Positions 52,209 to 63,023 of a DNA stretch of 64,000 bases are shown here, piece after piece (the stretch's first letter is position 1; every line of letters starts with the position of its first letter). The position numbers were made by a program, and so were the translations under genes. The notes beneath the pieces were generated by a model, which saw nothing but the letters and a program-made list of their open reading frames with translations, did no database searches and was not told the origin of the DNA. The stretch comes from Naematelia aurantialba. Its lineage: Eukaryota; Basidiomycota; Tremellomycetes; Tremellales; Naemateliaceae. The stretch lies in contig JAKFAO010000009.1 of assembly GCA_021527695.1 (NCBI GenBank), forward strand, positions 124,001-188,000, in the 5' to 3' direction.

Positions 52209-53825
52209 TCAGTTCGGAAGCCATGCGTGGCGTGTGTGGGTGGCGGGCTGTTCTAGTTCAAGGACAAGGACAGTGGGATCGAAGACCTTGGACATAGGTG
52301 GGATGTGGGACGTAAGACATACGACATAAGACATGGGATGTGGGATATAAGACATAAGACATGGGATGTGGACGTGGGACATAGGACATGGGACGAAGGA
52401 CGTAGGACATGTGATGCGTGATAGAATGCGACACACGCATGTGGGAAAGAGGAAAGAGGAATGATAAACGAGACGCCGACGTGGGTGCGATACGAAAGAA
52501 AGCACCGCCGGACATACCTTTGCATTAAGGAGGGAGAGGTACAGCGTCCACGCGATACCGCAGGTAGACTGGAACGGGACGCGGTACTGTATTGGCATGA
52601 GCTTGAAGTTGACCGTCTGGATCAGGGGCCACAGCTTCCAGTTGGCCACGATGGCGGCTGGAGGTGTCAGCGACTGGACTACATCCGGATGTTCAGTGCC
52701 AAGGAGGTCGGCGGCGAGGCGTGGTTATAAGACTAAAGACAAGACAAGGCTTCTGGTGGTTCAAGGACAGGACGAGGCGATTTCTCTGGTAACAGCACGA
52801 CAGGACCACGTACGAAAGTACATCTGGGAGGATCAGCATTACTGCAGGCTACCATGCACCCTCACGACGACCACTCACATCGGAAAACTTTTGGCCAATC
52901 TCTTCCGCCGCCTTGCCCTCCATGATACCCATTGACGAGACGAAGAGAACCAACTAGCAGTGTCAGCTACTCTGAACACCACCAGCTATGACACGGCCAA
53001 TCAGGGAGACACTACGTACGCCGAATGGGGCCCTGATTGTACCGACACAGTCAGCGAGTTCTATACGGCGGAAAGATTGGAGCAGTCTCGGCCCAAGGGA
53101 GCTGCGACCAGCACGGCATGACTGACACCACACACCGAGAGCGTGTCTCGGAAGAGCCCCGGGGGGGGGGGGGGGGGGGAGAAGGGGAACCGAAAGACAT
53201 ACATGATCAGCTGGTCTGCTATGACTCGCTTGGCGAGTTGCAGCCCATTGCCTGACGCGCCTTGGCGAATTGGGATCTGCCGTTCGAGCAGGCGCATCCA
53301 CCGTCCTAGTGCCCATCAGCGCGACCGATCGTACTGACTGGGGATGGGAAGACGACGGCGATGCAACTGGCTTACCAATAATGGGTCCCATGGCCATGCC
53401 GAAGACGGCAAAGCGGAGCGTCCGTTCGGGATCATACGCCAGGAAGAATGAGCGGTGGTCTGTTTTTGACAACTAGCGTCAGGTGTGTCAGTTGATCCAA
53501 AATAAGATGCATTCAGCTCCTCCTCCCCATGAAGAACGGCGATGAGTCTCGTCTAGCTCATAGATATTCGAGGGGAGCGAATGGGCCGGCTGGCTCACGA
53601 GGATCGAGGATGTCTGCGCCTACGCGATGTCAGTGCACTGAAAGTTGGACTCGGGGAGGGCGTGCATATGGCATGTGAGGAGGCAATGCAGACAGGAGGT
53701 ACACGTACGATGGCGTCGGCGATGGAGTTGAGGATACCATTCGTGATGATCAACGTGGTGACGGGCCGCCTGTCAAAATGGTAGTTGTAGAACCGGCCAA
53801 AGTTCTTGAGAGCGTGTGTGGCCAT
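52209..53825 (-). CDS. SYM1: Mpv17/PMP22-family inner membrane protein
   Basis: Four-helix Mpv17/PMP22-type membrane protein; the yeast homologue Sym1 is in the mitochondrial inner membrane. Exons: 53825-53709, 53613-53599, 53472-53376, 53305-53203, 53032-53020, 52953-52879, 52823-52814, 52657-52518, 52286-52209; 215 residues. Motifs: FDRRPVTTLIITNGILNSIA, DPERTLRFAVFGMAMGPIIG, KRVIADQLIMAPFGLVLF, and the signature PAIVANWKLWPLIQTVNF then PIQYRVPFQST and WTLYLSLLN. Three exons are only 15, 13 and 10 nt, and they are needed to complete the family sequence. The last intron holds GTCTTATGTC-type repeats, so the final 26 residues are less sure. Intron 4 has a run of 19 G. Divergent from PRO2. Confidence 0.93.
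52287..52440 (+). repeat. GACATAAGACATGGGATGTGG-type repeat in SYM1 last intron
   Basis: Degenerate tandem units of GGACATAGG, AAGACATGGGATGTGGGA and similar fill most of the intron between exon ends 52518 and 52286. Confidence 0.85.
53161..53179 (+). repeat. G19 homopolymer in SYM1 intron 4
   Basis: Nineteen consecutive G, directly preceded by CCCC (53157-53160). It lies in the SYM1 intron between 53203 and 53032; the coding strand shows C19. Confidence 0.9.
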
Positions 53826-54170
53826 CGTTTATCGGCTCGCCCGTTCACAAACCTCACCCGAGCCTTGCCCGTGGTCGTCGCCGCTATCAGCAGCGAGGCA
53901 CAGCGAGATGCTCTATCGTCGATACCGTTGACTTGCGTGGAGTGGGACAGTCGTCGACTCGCAATGCCATGGACGATTATGTGAGTGTTACGGTGTTGGT
54001 ATGGGCCATAGAACAGTCCATGGGAGGGGACATGATATGACGTAGGTCACGTGACTCGGTAAGTTTAATCTGCGGAAGCAAAATGTCGCTGAGCAAAAGC
54101 CCAGTCCCGACTCGTCTGTCCTCGACGAGCCCTCGTAGTTGACTCTACCGACTGTCGGATCCTAGCAAGA
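53826..54170. promoter_or_regulatory. Divergent promoter SYM1 / PRO2 with CACGTG and TGACTC
   Basis: 345 bp between start codons. At 54047-54057 stands TCACGTGACTC: a palindromic CACGTG (54048-54053) overlapping TGACTC (54052-54057), the core of a Gcn4/Cpc1-type site. General amino-acid control of PRO2 would fit, but that is inference. Confidence 0.5.
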
Positions 54171-55783
54171 ATGAGCAGCACAGCTGGTGAAGCGTCGGCT
54201 TCGTCGTCGTCCTCTTCGTCATCATCATCCGCAGAATCCATCGCCGTCGCAGCACGGCGGGCGTTCGAGGCGTCCCAGCTCCTGCCCGTGTCCGAGCGCG
54301 ACCGGGCGTTGTCTGCGATTCGTGCCCGCCTCGAATCTGCCAAATCGGATATCCTCGCCGCCAACAAGAAGGACATGGATGCGGCTCTGCAGGGCGACTT
54401 GTCCAAGTCCCTTGTGTCGCGGTTAGATCTCAGTCGACCCGGGAAATACGAGAGCATGCTGCAGGGCATTGCGGATGTCGCGGCACTGCCTGTACCGACT
54501 GGTATCGTGACGTTTGCGAAGGAGCTTGGCCCGGGTCTGGAGCTGCAGCGCGTCACTTGCCCAGTCGGAGTGCTGCTCGTCATCTTTGAGGCGCGGCCAG
54601 AGGTCGTCGTCAATATTGCCGCACTGGCTATCAAGTCCGGTAAGCATATACCTAACCCTCCCTGTTTTCTCCTTGCTCGACGTTGCCGGGTTCCGTAGTT
54701 GGAATAGATCTGGAATAGGTCTGAAGAGAGCGGAGAGAATTGCAGCAGAGTGAAGAAGGATCAACGCTCACAAGGTGGAATTAGGAAACGCGGCAATACT
54801 CAAAGGTGGAAAGGAATCCCTGCACACCGCGACCCTTCTCTCACAGCTCATCTCCGACGCCCTCGCCACCACTGGTGTGCCCCCAGCATTCGTGCAGTCC
54901 GTCGCGACACGGTCCGAGATATCGTCCCTCCTCGCGCAAGACAAGTACATCGACCTGGTCATGCCTCGAGGGGGCAACGAGCTTGTGCGGAGTATCCAGA
55001 ACGAGACGCGCATACCCGTCATGGGCCATGCCGATGGGATCTGCGCAGTCTACCTCGACGAGACCGCGCGGGAAGATACGGCCGTCCGGGTGGCCGTCGA
55101 GTCGAAGGTAAGTCGTTCGTCACGTACGCGTATGACCGCCACGACGGTGTGATGTGATGCGATGGGATGGGACGGCGAGGAAGCTGACACCCGGATAGAT
55201 CGACTACATGGCGGCCTGCAATGCCGCAGAGACGCTGCTAGTGCACCCCGCACTGCTTTCGACCGTGTGGCCCAAAGTCGCTTCTGCGCTACAAGCACAG
55301 GGCGTGACGCTGAGATGCGATTCCGCGTCGCTCGCTGCTCTCCCTGCGTCCGACCGCGCCGTTCCCTCCTCGCCCATAGACTACGTGACCGAGTTCCTTG
55401 GGCCAACACTGGCCGTCAAGGTCGTGCCCTCTGTCGACGCGGCTATACAGCACATCAACTCGCACTCGTCGCACCATACCGACTCGATCGTCACCGAGTC
55501 AGAGGAGAGCATGTCGGCCTGGTGCCGCGGCCTCGATAGCGCAAATTGCTTTGTCAATGCCTCGACGCGCTTCGCCGACGGGACGCGGTACGGCCTCGGC
55601 ACAGAAGTCGGCATCAGTACGGGCAAGACGCATGCCCGCGGGCCGGTGGGGCTGGACGGGCTCGTTATTTACAAGTACATCATGCGGAGCACGAAGGCGG
55701 GCGGAAGCGTTATTGCCGACCACGAAAAGGGCGGCCAGGGCTACACCCATCACGACCTCGCAAGACACGAGCCGATGTTTTAG
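54171..55783 (+). CDS. PRO2: Gamma-glutamyl phosphate reductase (glutamate-5-semialdehyde dehydrogenase)
   Basis: Second step of proline synthesis: NADPH reduction of gamma-glutamyl phosphate to glutamate-5-semialdehyde in the cytosol. Exons: 54171-54639, 54785-55107, 55199-55783; 458 residues, close to the family size. After a Ser-rich start come LDLSRPGKYESMLQGI, GPGLELQRVTCPVGVLLVIF, EARPEVVVNIAALAIKSGNA, IDLVMPRGGNELVRSI, and IPVMGHADGICAVYLD. The catalytic Cys is in YMAACNAAETLLVH (Cys271). The C-terminal signature is RYGLGTEVGISTGKTHARGP. Its divergent promoter carries a TGACTC core. The family assignment is secure. Confidence 0.97.
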
Positions 55784-55917
55784 TCGACATGCATTCAGTA
55801 ATGCTAACTCTACGTCTAATGCCGTAGTGCATCCATAGTAAAAGTGCGCGTATTAGTCTCCTTAATGTACTTGCATGCATGTTTTGGGCAACTGGCAGCA
55901 GCGCACAGTACAACAAC

Positions 55918-57518
55918 CTATTTTGCATATCGATCGCTAAACACCATCAGCAAATCTCGTGTCGGCAAGTGATCGTCTTGCGCCAGACAGATGTAGACCC
56001 CGACGTACCTCTTCAGCGCCGCTCTGCGATCCAGCATCGCCTCGGCCAGTCGGCCCTCTTTCTTGGCGCGCTTGACCTCTCTTCTGTCCTGATCACTCAC
56101 CACCGCCCGGCCAGCACCCCACGCCTGCGCTTCGCGGCTAAGGTTCATCAGCCTCCCATCAGGTTCCTGTTTCGTTCTCGTTCTACTCGTTTTCCCTCGC
56201 CCCGGTGGTTCTCCCTGTCGTTCTCGCTCCTATTGGCGGACTTGCTAGCGAACAAGAAGACGGCAAGGGACGCACTTTCTTCTCATCTCGTCCTCTACAG
56301 TCCCGCCACTTTCACGTGTCCTCTCTTTCCCCTTTCCATCCCCTCCCGGTATCCCCCCTGCGCGTTCCAGTCGCGCCTTGAGCACAAACTCTCTCTGACA
56401 CTTTACGCGGAACCCCTCGTTCGGGCCTACGGTATCTGCGTCTGCTCGCAGTTCCCCTCGGCCACTCTTGATCACTGCCGACGACGTGGGTGGGGCAGAC
56501 AGGAATTTCTCCGAATTAGTCTGCAGCGAGAGTGTCGGAAAGAGGGAGGACGCGGACGATGACGAGGTGGAGGTTGAGGATGGCGTGAGGAGGGGCACGA
56601 ACGACTCGAGCGGGCCGCGGGAAGGCGTCGTAGCGGACAACGTGCCGGATGGATGCGCGGTCAGAAAGGTACCTCTACACACGGGTGTATCATCAGCATA
56701 CTTTTTTTTATTGCTCTTCTATCTTGACGAGCAAGCGATGAGATTTAAGAGGGGTACGTATGCGGGCAGCACAGGAACTCACGTGCTAGTGCGCAGCGAG
56801 ACTACTCCCTCGCTCCCGCTCAGACGCGAGATGACCCATACCTGGCTGACCTCGCTCGGCTCGATGGAAGCCAGCACCTCGGCCTCGGAGAGCTCTGCCG
56901 CTCCTTCTGGGGCTTCAGGGAGCTCGAGCGGTGCCGCAAAGACTTTCTGCCGTTGCGCGTCCCACTATCTAGGTCAGCGATGCTCCCAGCGAGGAACAGT
57001 AGCCAGCAGCCATAGCCGGAATTAGCAGCCAATAACCACCAGCCCGCACACAGCCCACACAACAGCAAAGCAGTTGGGGGCCTGCATGTGAGGCGGAATA
57101 GGTAAATCTGGAAGGAAGAACGTTATGGCTCCTTGGTTGCAGAAGGCCTGGTGTAGAAAAAACAGTGGAAGGATGAATAGATAGCCTCGTCGGAGAGCCG
57201 ACATTGCTCACGGGCACTTACAGCTAGACAGGTCAACGGCTCTGTCGGAAGCACGATGAATGCCGGCCCCGACACTTCGCCCACGTCTTCCGGGAACACC
57301 CACCCTGCGTAACATCTATATAAGCAAGGATTGAGATATCCCGGTTTCTGCTTTCAGAGCCTGGCCAGAGCAGCAAGAACAACGGACGCACCCCTTGGAT
57401 CGCCGGCCGCGAGCCCGCCGAGCTCATCGCCGTCGTCTTCGCGGTGATGCCTCTTCTTCTTCTTTGGCTTGTCGCCTTTGAACTTGAGTTTCTTGGAGAT
57501 GATCCCGGTTGATGGCAT
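55918..57518 (-). CDS. FRG1: FRG1-like protein (actin-bundling / spliceosome-associated)
   Basis: FRG1 is a nuclear and nucleolar protein with a beta-trefoil, fascin-like core, linked to RNA processing and actin bundling. Exons: 57518-57392, 57304-57222, 56964-56783, then one starting at 56674, one starting near 56178, and a short last exon ending at 55918. Landmarks: basic N-terminus KKLKFKGDKPKKKKR, GWVFPEDVGEVSGPAFI, SQVWVISRLSGSEGVVSL, and the trefoil repeats FLTAHPSGTLSA and FLSAPP. The diagnostic C-terminus is KKEGRLAEAMLDRRAALKSD plus RYAK. The donor of the 56674 exon is not resolved: about 15-30 low-complexity residues are uncertain, near 56250-56330. Its divergent neighbour SRP14 starts 287 bp away. 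Confidence 0.9.
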
Positions 57519-57804
57519 TGAGGAGAGGGCGGTGAACGTCGGTGCAGCACTATTGGGATATCGAGAGACGGTGACTTGTCCTGTCGACGTATAGGACGTC
57601 AGAGGTAGAGACTCGCAGGGTGGAGGACGGAAGCAAAATTCGTCTACTGCCAAACTTGTGTCGAGTGACCATCCAGTGCTGCATCTGTAGTCTGAGTCTG
57701 CCGTCTGAGCATTCAAATCATCGTTACCACAGCTCCCCTCGGCCGCATACCAGCCTTCTACCCACCAAAGCGCCGGTCAGGAGCGGCCACTCTGCCTAGC
57801 TATC
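57519..57804. promoter_or_regulatory. Divergent promoter FRG1 / SRP14
   Basis: 286 bp between start codons. I see no clear TATA box or palindromic site; it must serve both genes. Confidence 0.4.
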
Positions 57805-58789
57805 ATGCCAACCGAGCTTCTATCACCCGACGATGTTGGTCCCAAAGCTCATGACCACGCCCGAGCAGACTGAACTGACTTGGCTCAGTTCCTCACCCGC
57901 CTCACCGAGTCTTTCCGCATACCGCAGACAGCCGGATCAATATGGCTGACACATAAGCGATGTGAGTGTTTCCTGCGAGGTGCGAAGCAGTGCTGCCTGT
58001 CCTGTTCCGTCTCTCTGATTGCTGACATATGTCTCTAGTACCAACGGAAGAAGGTGCTGGTGCGGGTGAGGGAGATGAGGCGGAGCATGAAGTGTTGATT
58101 CGCTGTACGCGGGGAGACGGCACCAAGTTTTCTTCCAGAGTAAGTGCGGCCCAGCTCATCCCATTTCCCGGGCCGCATCGTAACCAAGGAGTCAACGGTG
58201 CATGTCAGTTGTTCTGACTCGCTTAGATACCAGCCTCGTCCGTACCGACCTTCCACAGCACCTACGGCGGCCTGTTGAAATCGACATTTGCACCACACAT
58301 GCGCAAGCGGGACAAGAAGCGCGAGAAAGCGCGCGCGGATGCAGTGGCCACGAAGAAACGGGAGCTCTATGTCGATGTCGAGATTGGCACTGGGGGCAAG
58401 CGCGGCAAGGGGCGGAGACAACGTGTGAGTCGAGGTTCTCCGACTCCCCAACTCCAGCTTGAACTGTGCTCGCTCTGAACTGCTCTTTCTTATCTGCACT
58501 CGCCTCGCCTCTTACATCCTTCTCCATCTTGTTCTCCTCGTCTTCCTCTTGTCCCCCGTGTCGATTTTGTTCACTTCGTGTCCCCCTTGTCCCTTTCTGG
58601 ATTTGTCCTTTGCCCTTGTCATTCCCTTGTTCGTCCGTCCGTCTTGTCCCGCCATTGATTATCCTTTCTCATTGATGCTGCCTGCTGATCCCGCAGGAAC
58701 GCAAAATCAGCGCACAACGGAAAAAGGAACAAGAACGAGAACGGGTGGAAGCGAGAGAGGCAGCACTAAAGGCCAATGGAGCGCGATGA
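57805..58789 (+). CDS. SRP14: Signal recognition particle 14 kDa subunit
   Basis: Alu-domain subunit of SRP that helps pause translation during targeting to the ER. Exons: 57805-57834, 57889-57961, 58039-58139, 58227-58424, 58697-58789; 164 residues. The N-terminal helix FLTRLTESFRIPQTAGSIWL and strand THKR are followed by an acidic loop. Then come VLIRCTRGDGTKFSSRI, the strand STYGGLLKSTF and the basic MRKRDKKREK, matching SRP14. A longer lysine/arginine/glutamate-rich C-terminal helix accounts for the excess over the human 136 residues. The first donor (GTTGGT) is unusual but gives the family-like DDFLTRL joint. Intron 4 (272 nt) is a pyrimidine-rich CTT/TGTC tract. Confidence 0.92.
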
Positions 58790-58967
58790 CACATGTAACC
58801 CTATGCCGGCTCGGCATTGCTCTCTTGAACGACAAGTCGAGCTGCAACGTCTTAATTCTCGACTCATCATTGACCTCATCTGTCATCCGACAGCCTCTGA
58901 CCGTCAGACATTTCATATTGACAACGGCTACAGTCGACTCTACATGTTCCGCTCCCTGCTCCTGGGT

Positions 58968-61128
58968 TCACGGCTGCAGCTCGGCGGAGGCGTCGGCGAA
59001 GCACGCCTTGACACTTTCGACTACGATACCGACCATGTGGCTGACCTGTTCCGCGCTCACGACGTACGCCTAGATCATCAGTCTAATCTCTACATAGCAG
59101 CTCAAGCGAGGCGCACCGGAGCAAGAACTAGCGTCTCGCCTTGTATGCCGTCGATGGTACCGCTGAGACCGAGCGTGGACAGCCCGTTCTGGAAGCATTT
59201 GTCCTTGACACGAGAAGCGAAGCGGGGGTTCAGAGAGCTGGGCGCGTCGAATTCGATTCCGATAAACTGCCTAGTTGAGCTTGCATACTTGCCGTCTGGA
59301 ATTGCGAGTGAAACAGAGAGAAACGCTCACCAGTCCCTTGCCGCGGATGTCGAAGACCCCCTTGACATCTTTGAGACCCTCACGCAGCTCTGCGCGCATC
59401 TGTTCTCCGCGCTCGATGACGTTGTCGAGCAGGTGGTCCCGCTCGATGATCTGGCATACCTTGAGGGCGACGGCGCAGTTTATAGGGTGGTTCTGGTAGG
59501 TATGGGAGCTCTTCCACATGCCTCCCCCGCCTTGCTTGACGACCCGCTCGACCTTGTTGCTCACGAGCACCCCTGATATGGTGACGTATCCCGCGCCTAA
59601 ACCCTTCGCGACCGCACATATATCTGGCTTGACTCCCTGTCCCACGGCTTGGTGCGCGAACAAGGCGCCACACCGGCCCATCCCACTCATCACCTGGTCC
59701 ATGACGAGCAGGATATCGTGGCGACGGAGGACGTCGGCGATGGCGGGGAAGTAGCCATCGGGAGGGGGCATGACGCCCAATGCCGCGCCGACGACGGGCT
59801 CAGCAAAGAAGGCCATGACGTTTTCAGCACCGAGCTCGAGGATCTTGCTCTCGAGTTCAGAGGCGAGGCGAGCAGAGTACGCGGTTTCAGACTCGTCGGG
59901 GAGGTGAGAGCGGAGGTAGGTGGGCGACGGGACGTGGTGGAAGGCAGTGGGCGAGAAGAGGGGCGTGTATATCTCCCGCCGAGCAGGGACGTTTCCCACC
60001 TAGGTCGTGTCAGCGGTCTCGGCTCAGCGGGTGCCAGCGTTCAGCGTCCAGCGTCCAGCGTCCAGCGTCCAGCGTTCAGCGTCCAGCGTCCAGCGTCCAG
60101 CGTTCAGCGTCCAGCGTCCAGCGTCCAGCCGGGCCGCCAAGGCATGGCGGTGGCGGCGAGAGGAAGGAGGAACAGCGATCACACCACTTACCGCAAGCGC
60201 GCCGAGGGTGTTGCCGTGGTAGGACGGGAAGCGGGCGATGATGTACTTGCGCTGCGGCTCGCCTCTGTCCACCCAGTACTGCCTGACAAGCTTGATTGCT
60301 GCTTCGACGGCTTCCGAGCCTTGTCCCGTTAGCTACAAAGGGTGTTCGGAAGCGCTGCCCCGTCCTCCTTCCTCCTTCCTCCTTCCTCCTTCCTCCTTCC
60401 TCCTTCCCCCTTCCTTCCTCCTTCCTCCTTCCTCCATCCTTCCTCCTCCCTCCTTCCTCCTTCCTCCTTCCTTCCTCCTCCTTCCTCCTTCCTCCTTCCT
60501 CCTTCCTCCTTCCTCCTTCCCCCTTCCTTCCTCCTTCCTCCTTCCTCCTTCCTTCCTCCTTCTTTCTTCCCTTTCTGCCTCATTTCCGATTTCCTTCCCG
60601 CGTCCATTCCTCCTTCTCTGTCCATGGAATTGCCCCAACTGCAGACCACACTGTCCCAAGCGCAACTCACACCGTTTAGAACAAACGGAGGCGTAAGGAG
60701 AAGGACGAGAAGGACGCACCGGAATTCAGAAACGCGGCGCCGACAAACGCCCCTTCGCTCCGGTCACACAGGAACTTGGCCAACTCCTCACTTGGGCCAT
60801 TCCCAATAACCTGATGATACGTAAAACTGAGCTTGCTCGCCTGATCCGCCATGACCTGCACGAGCTCGGCGTTGCCTGATCCCAGACAAGCCACGGCTGC
60901 ACCGCCGACGCCATCGAGGACCTGCTGTCCGTTCGAGAGGGTGAAGGTGAGTGACGAGGCCGAGGTCGCGACCGGCTGCGGGGTGCTATGGTGCAGTAGC
61001 GCGGTGACTCGTTCTTTCACCTCTCCGCCTTCTTGGGGTTCGACATTGGCGGGGGTGGTAAGAGACGAGGCGGTCTTCAGAGGGATCAAAGGGGAGACGA
61101 CCTCGGTCGGCACTGCGACGGGTGCCAT
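58968..61128 (-). CDS. Class-III PLP-dependent aminotransferase
   Basis: Exons: 61128-60720, 60319-60192, 59999-59331, 59266-59117, 59069-58968; 485 residues, phases closed. Class-III features: GVGGAAVACLGSGN, FLNSGSEAVEAAIKLVRQYW, the SYHGNTLGAL loop, AEPVVGAALG, the Asp-containing LVMDQVMSGMGRCG, and PDICAVAKGLGAGY with the PLP lysine. PINCAVALKV and the C-terminal small-domain start IGIEFDAP follow. The family includes GABA, ornithine and DAPA aminotransferases; I cannot assign the substrate. Intron 1 (400 nt) is filled with a CCTTCCT repeat, and intron 2 with a 7-nt CAGCGTC repeat. Divergent from ATG1 over 1.9 kb. Confidence 0.92.
60035..60129 (+). repeat. 7-nt CAGCGT(C/T) minisatellite in aminotransferase intron 2
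   Basis: About 13 head-to-tail copies of CAGCGTC or CAGCGTT, with C/T alternating at position 7 in a higher-order pattern. It lies between exon ends 60192 and 59999. Confidence 0.95.
60360..60580 (+). repeat. CCTTCCT tract in aminotransferase intron 1
   Basis: About 220 bp of CCTTCCT units with CCC and CCTCC variants, in the intron between 60720 and 60319. The coding strand is an almost pure A/G tract. Confidence 0.95.
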
Positions 61129-63023
61129 GATGGGTCGCTCGTCGGCGCGCGTCTGGTCGCGAGCTGCTAGTGACGCGGAAGCTTATGGAGCGACTTGATT
61201 GATACGGTTCAAGGATGATACTGCACTGCACTGGGAGAGTGAGACAGCGGAGTGGTGCGCCGAAAGGCAAGAGAGAAGATCCGATCATCTTATACATGTA
61301 GTTGCCTCGACGTCGACTCGGCCACGTCCGAGCAGTAGCACACAGTGGTCCAATCCTGTCCCTACCTTTGACCTCGCTTCAAGATCCTTGCCCATCCGCA
61401 CAAAGGAATCTGCCAACAACTGCTTGACATCTGCCAAACGTCTCGTGGACAATCTGCCAAAGCACCGCAGAATCTGCCAAACGGCATCTGCCATCGTAAT
61501 TCATCCCTGCGCAGCCAGCCAGTCTGTATTCCAAACCATACAAGATGTTGGAAATCGTTTGGAGAGACGTTGGACCTCGACGCAGCCGATAACGAGGAGA
61601 GCGAGCGCATAGGGGGGAGGATTAGCGGTGCCTGAGAGATAACGCGACCAGACTGCCTGATACATGTGCACGTAGAAACCCAATATCAGGCTCGGTGAAA
61701 CCATGGGAAGGGGGATTGAGCGGTGTTTGCCCAAGCAAGCTTGGGGATGATGGTGCATAAACTATGCAGATGGTTTCGGTTCCAGACTGGCTGTGCGCCC
61801 GGGCTCAGCGTGTCAAACTCCATGCGTGTGCGACTGCCAAACAATGGCGACTTTGAAATGAGGAGGCTGTAGGTTGAAACGCATATACACCTCCTGGTCT
61901 GAGGTTCCCTTGGGCTCGAGAGAGAACTGGCGAGAGCATTGCCCTGTGACCGGTCATCAAACGATGCCCCCCCATCGAGGCACCGTCCCCAATCCCCTTG
62001 TAATCGTGATGATCGGGCAGAATGCATCACCCCATCACCGCCGAGACGACCGCATCTCCGTGCTTTCCTTTTGATTTTCCACTTCTCCATCTCCCATCTC
62101 AAATCTCACTGCACACCGAGTACTTGTCCTTCACGCTGGACCCCGTGTTGGAATCGATGCGCCGCCTCGATTTTACAGTTCAATAGACTCGTCCCGAGGC
62201 GGGAAGTGGACGCATACTGACGCGCCGCCGGGACCGGGTCAACTCGGGAGAGCCGGGATCAAATACGACGAGTAGCAGTTGCCTCCTTTTGGCGTAATCG
62301 CTCGTGCTGCCCCACATACTGTCTCTCAATTGCCATTGTATCGCCATTCTCGCGTCAGCTGCTCTGTATCCCTCCTGCTTTGTGTACTCTAATCCCCTCA
62401 CGTCTCGGTCTTCATCACTATAGTACATCCCACACCATACAGTCATCGCGGGAGACCTGGCGACTCGATCCTGCGCCGTCCGTTGTGGAGTGACAGACGC
62501 GCGTGCCGCGCCCACGCCTGCACACATAATCATCATCATCGTCCCCAGTACCTTTCCTTGCCTTTCGCCTTTTGCCCATCGACACACTGCAACCTGTCGT
62601 CACCTGGTCATCCTTCAGCACCACCCACCGCCTTGCATCGACACCGTCTCGACACGACAGACACCGGGGACCTCGTCGAGACGCCTCACTGACACGCCGA
62701 TCGACAATCTTGTACCGATCCAGTACCGTGGCAGCCCATCCCTCCCCTTGACCCATCCAGCAGTGGGCGGGTTCGTCCTTTCACCCCACACCCCTTGTCC
62801 CCTTCTTCCCGCTGCGCAACACACACGGCAGTGCAAAGGGACGCGCAGAACGACAGTGTCGTCCGGGGCCCATGGCCAGTAGGCCATAGCCTGTCGACTA
62901 TCCATTGACCCTCACCAACGCACACAGTCCCGAACGGGACTGCATCCGATCCCGCTTCTGTCCCCCGGTCTTTGTATTTCGTACACTTCCAGCTTCTTTC
63001 CTTCCACCTTTCAATATCCGGCC
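61129..63023. promoter_or_regulatory. Long divergent region between aminotransferase and ATG1
   Basis: 1.9 kb, the longest divergent promoter in the window. Short repeats of TCTGCCAAA/ATCTGCCAA occur at 61408-61490 (about five copies). The ATG1-proximal 500 bp are pyrimidine-rich, as in a long 5' leader. No gene was recognised. Confidence 0.5.

Noticed and set aside
59649..60332. Plus-strand 227-codon open frame over the aminotransferase
   Set aside because: Antisense shadow of a conserved enzyme, extended by the open 7-nt repeat.
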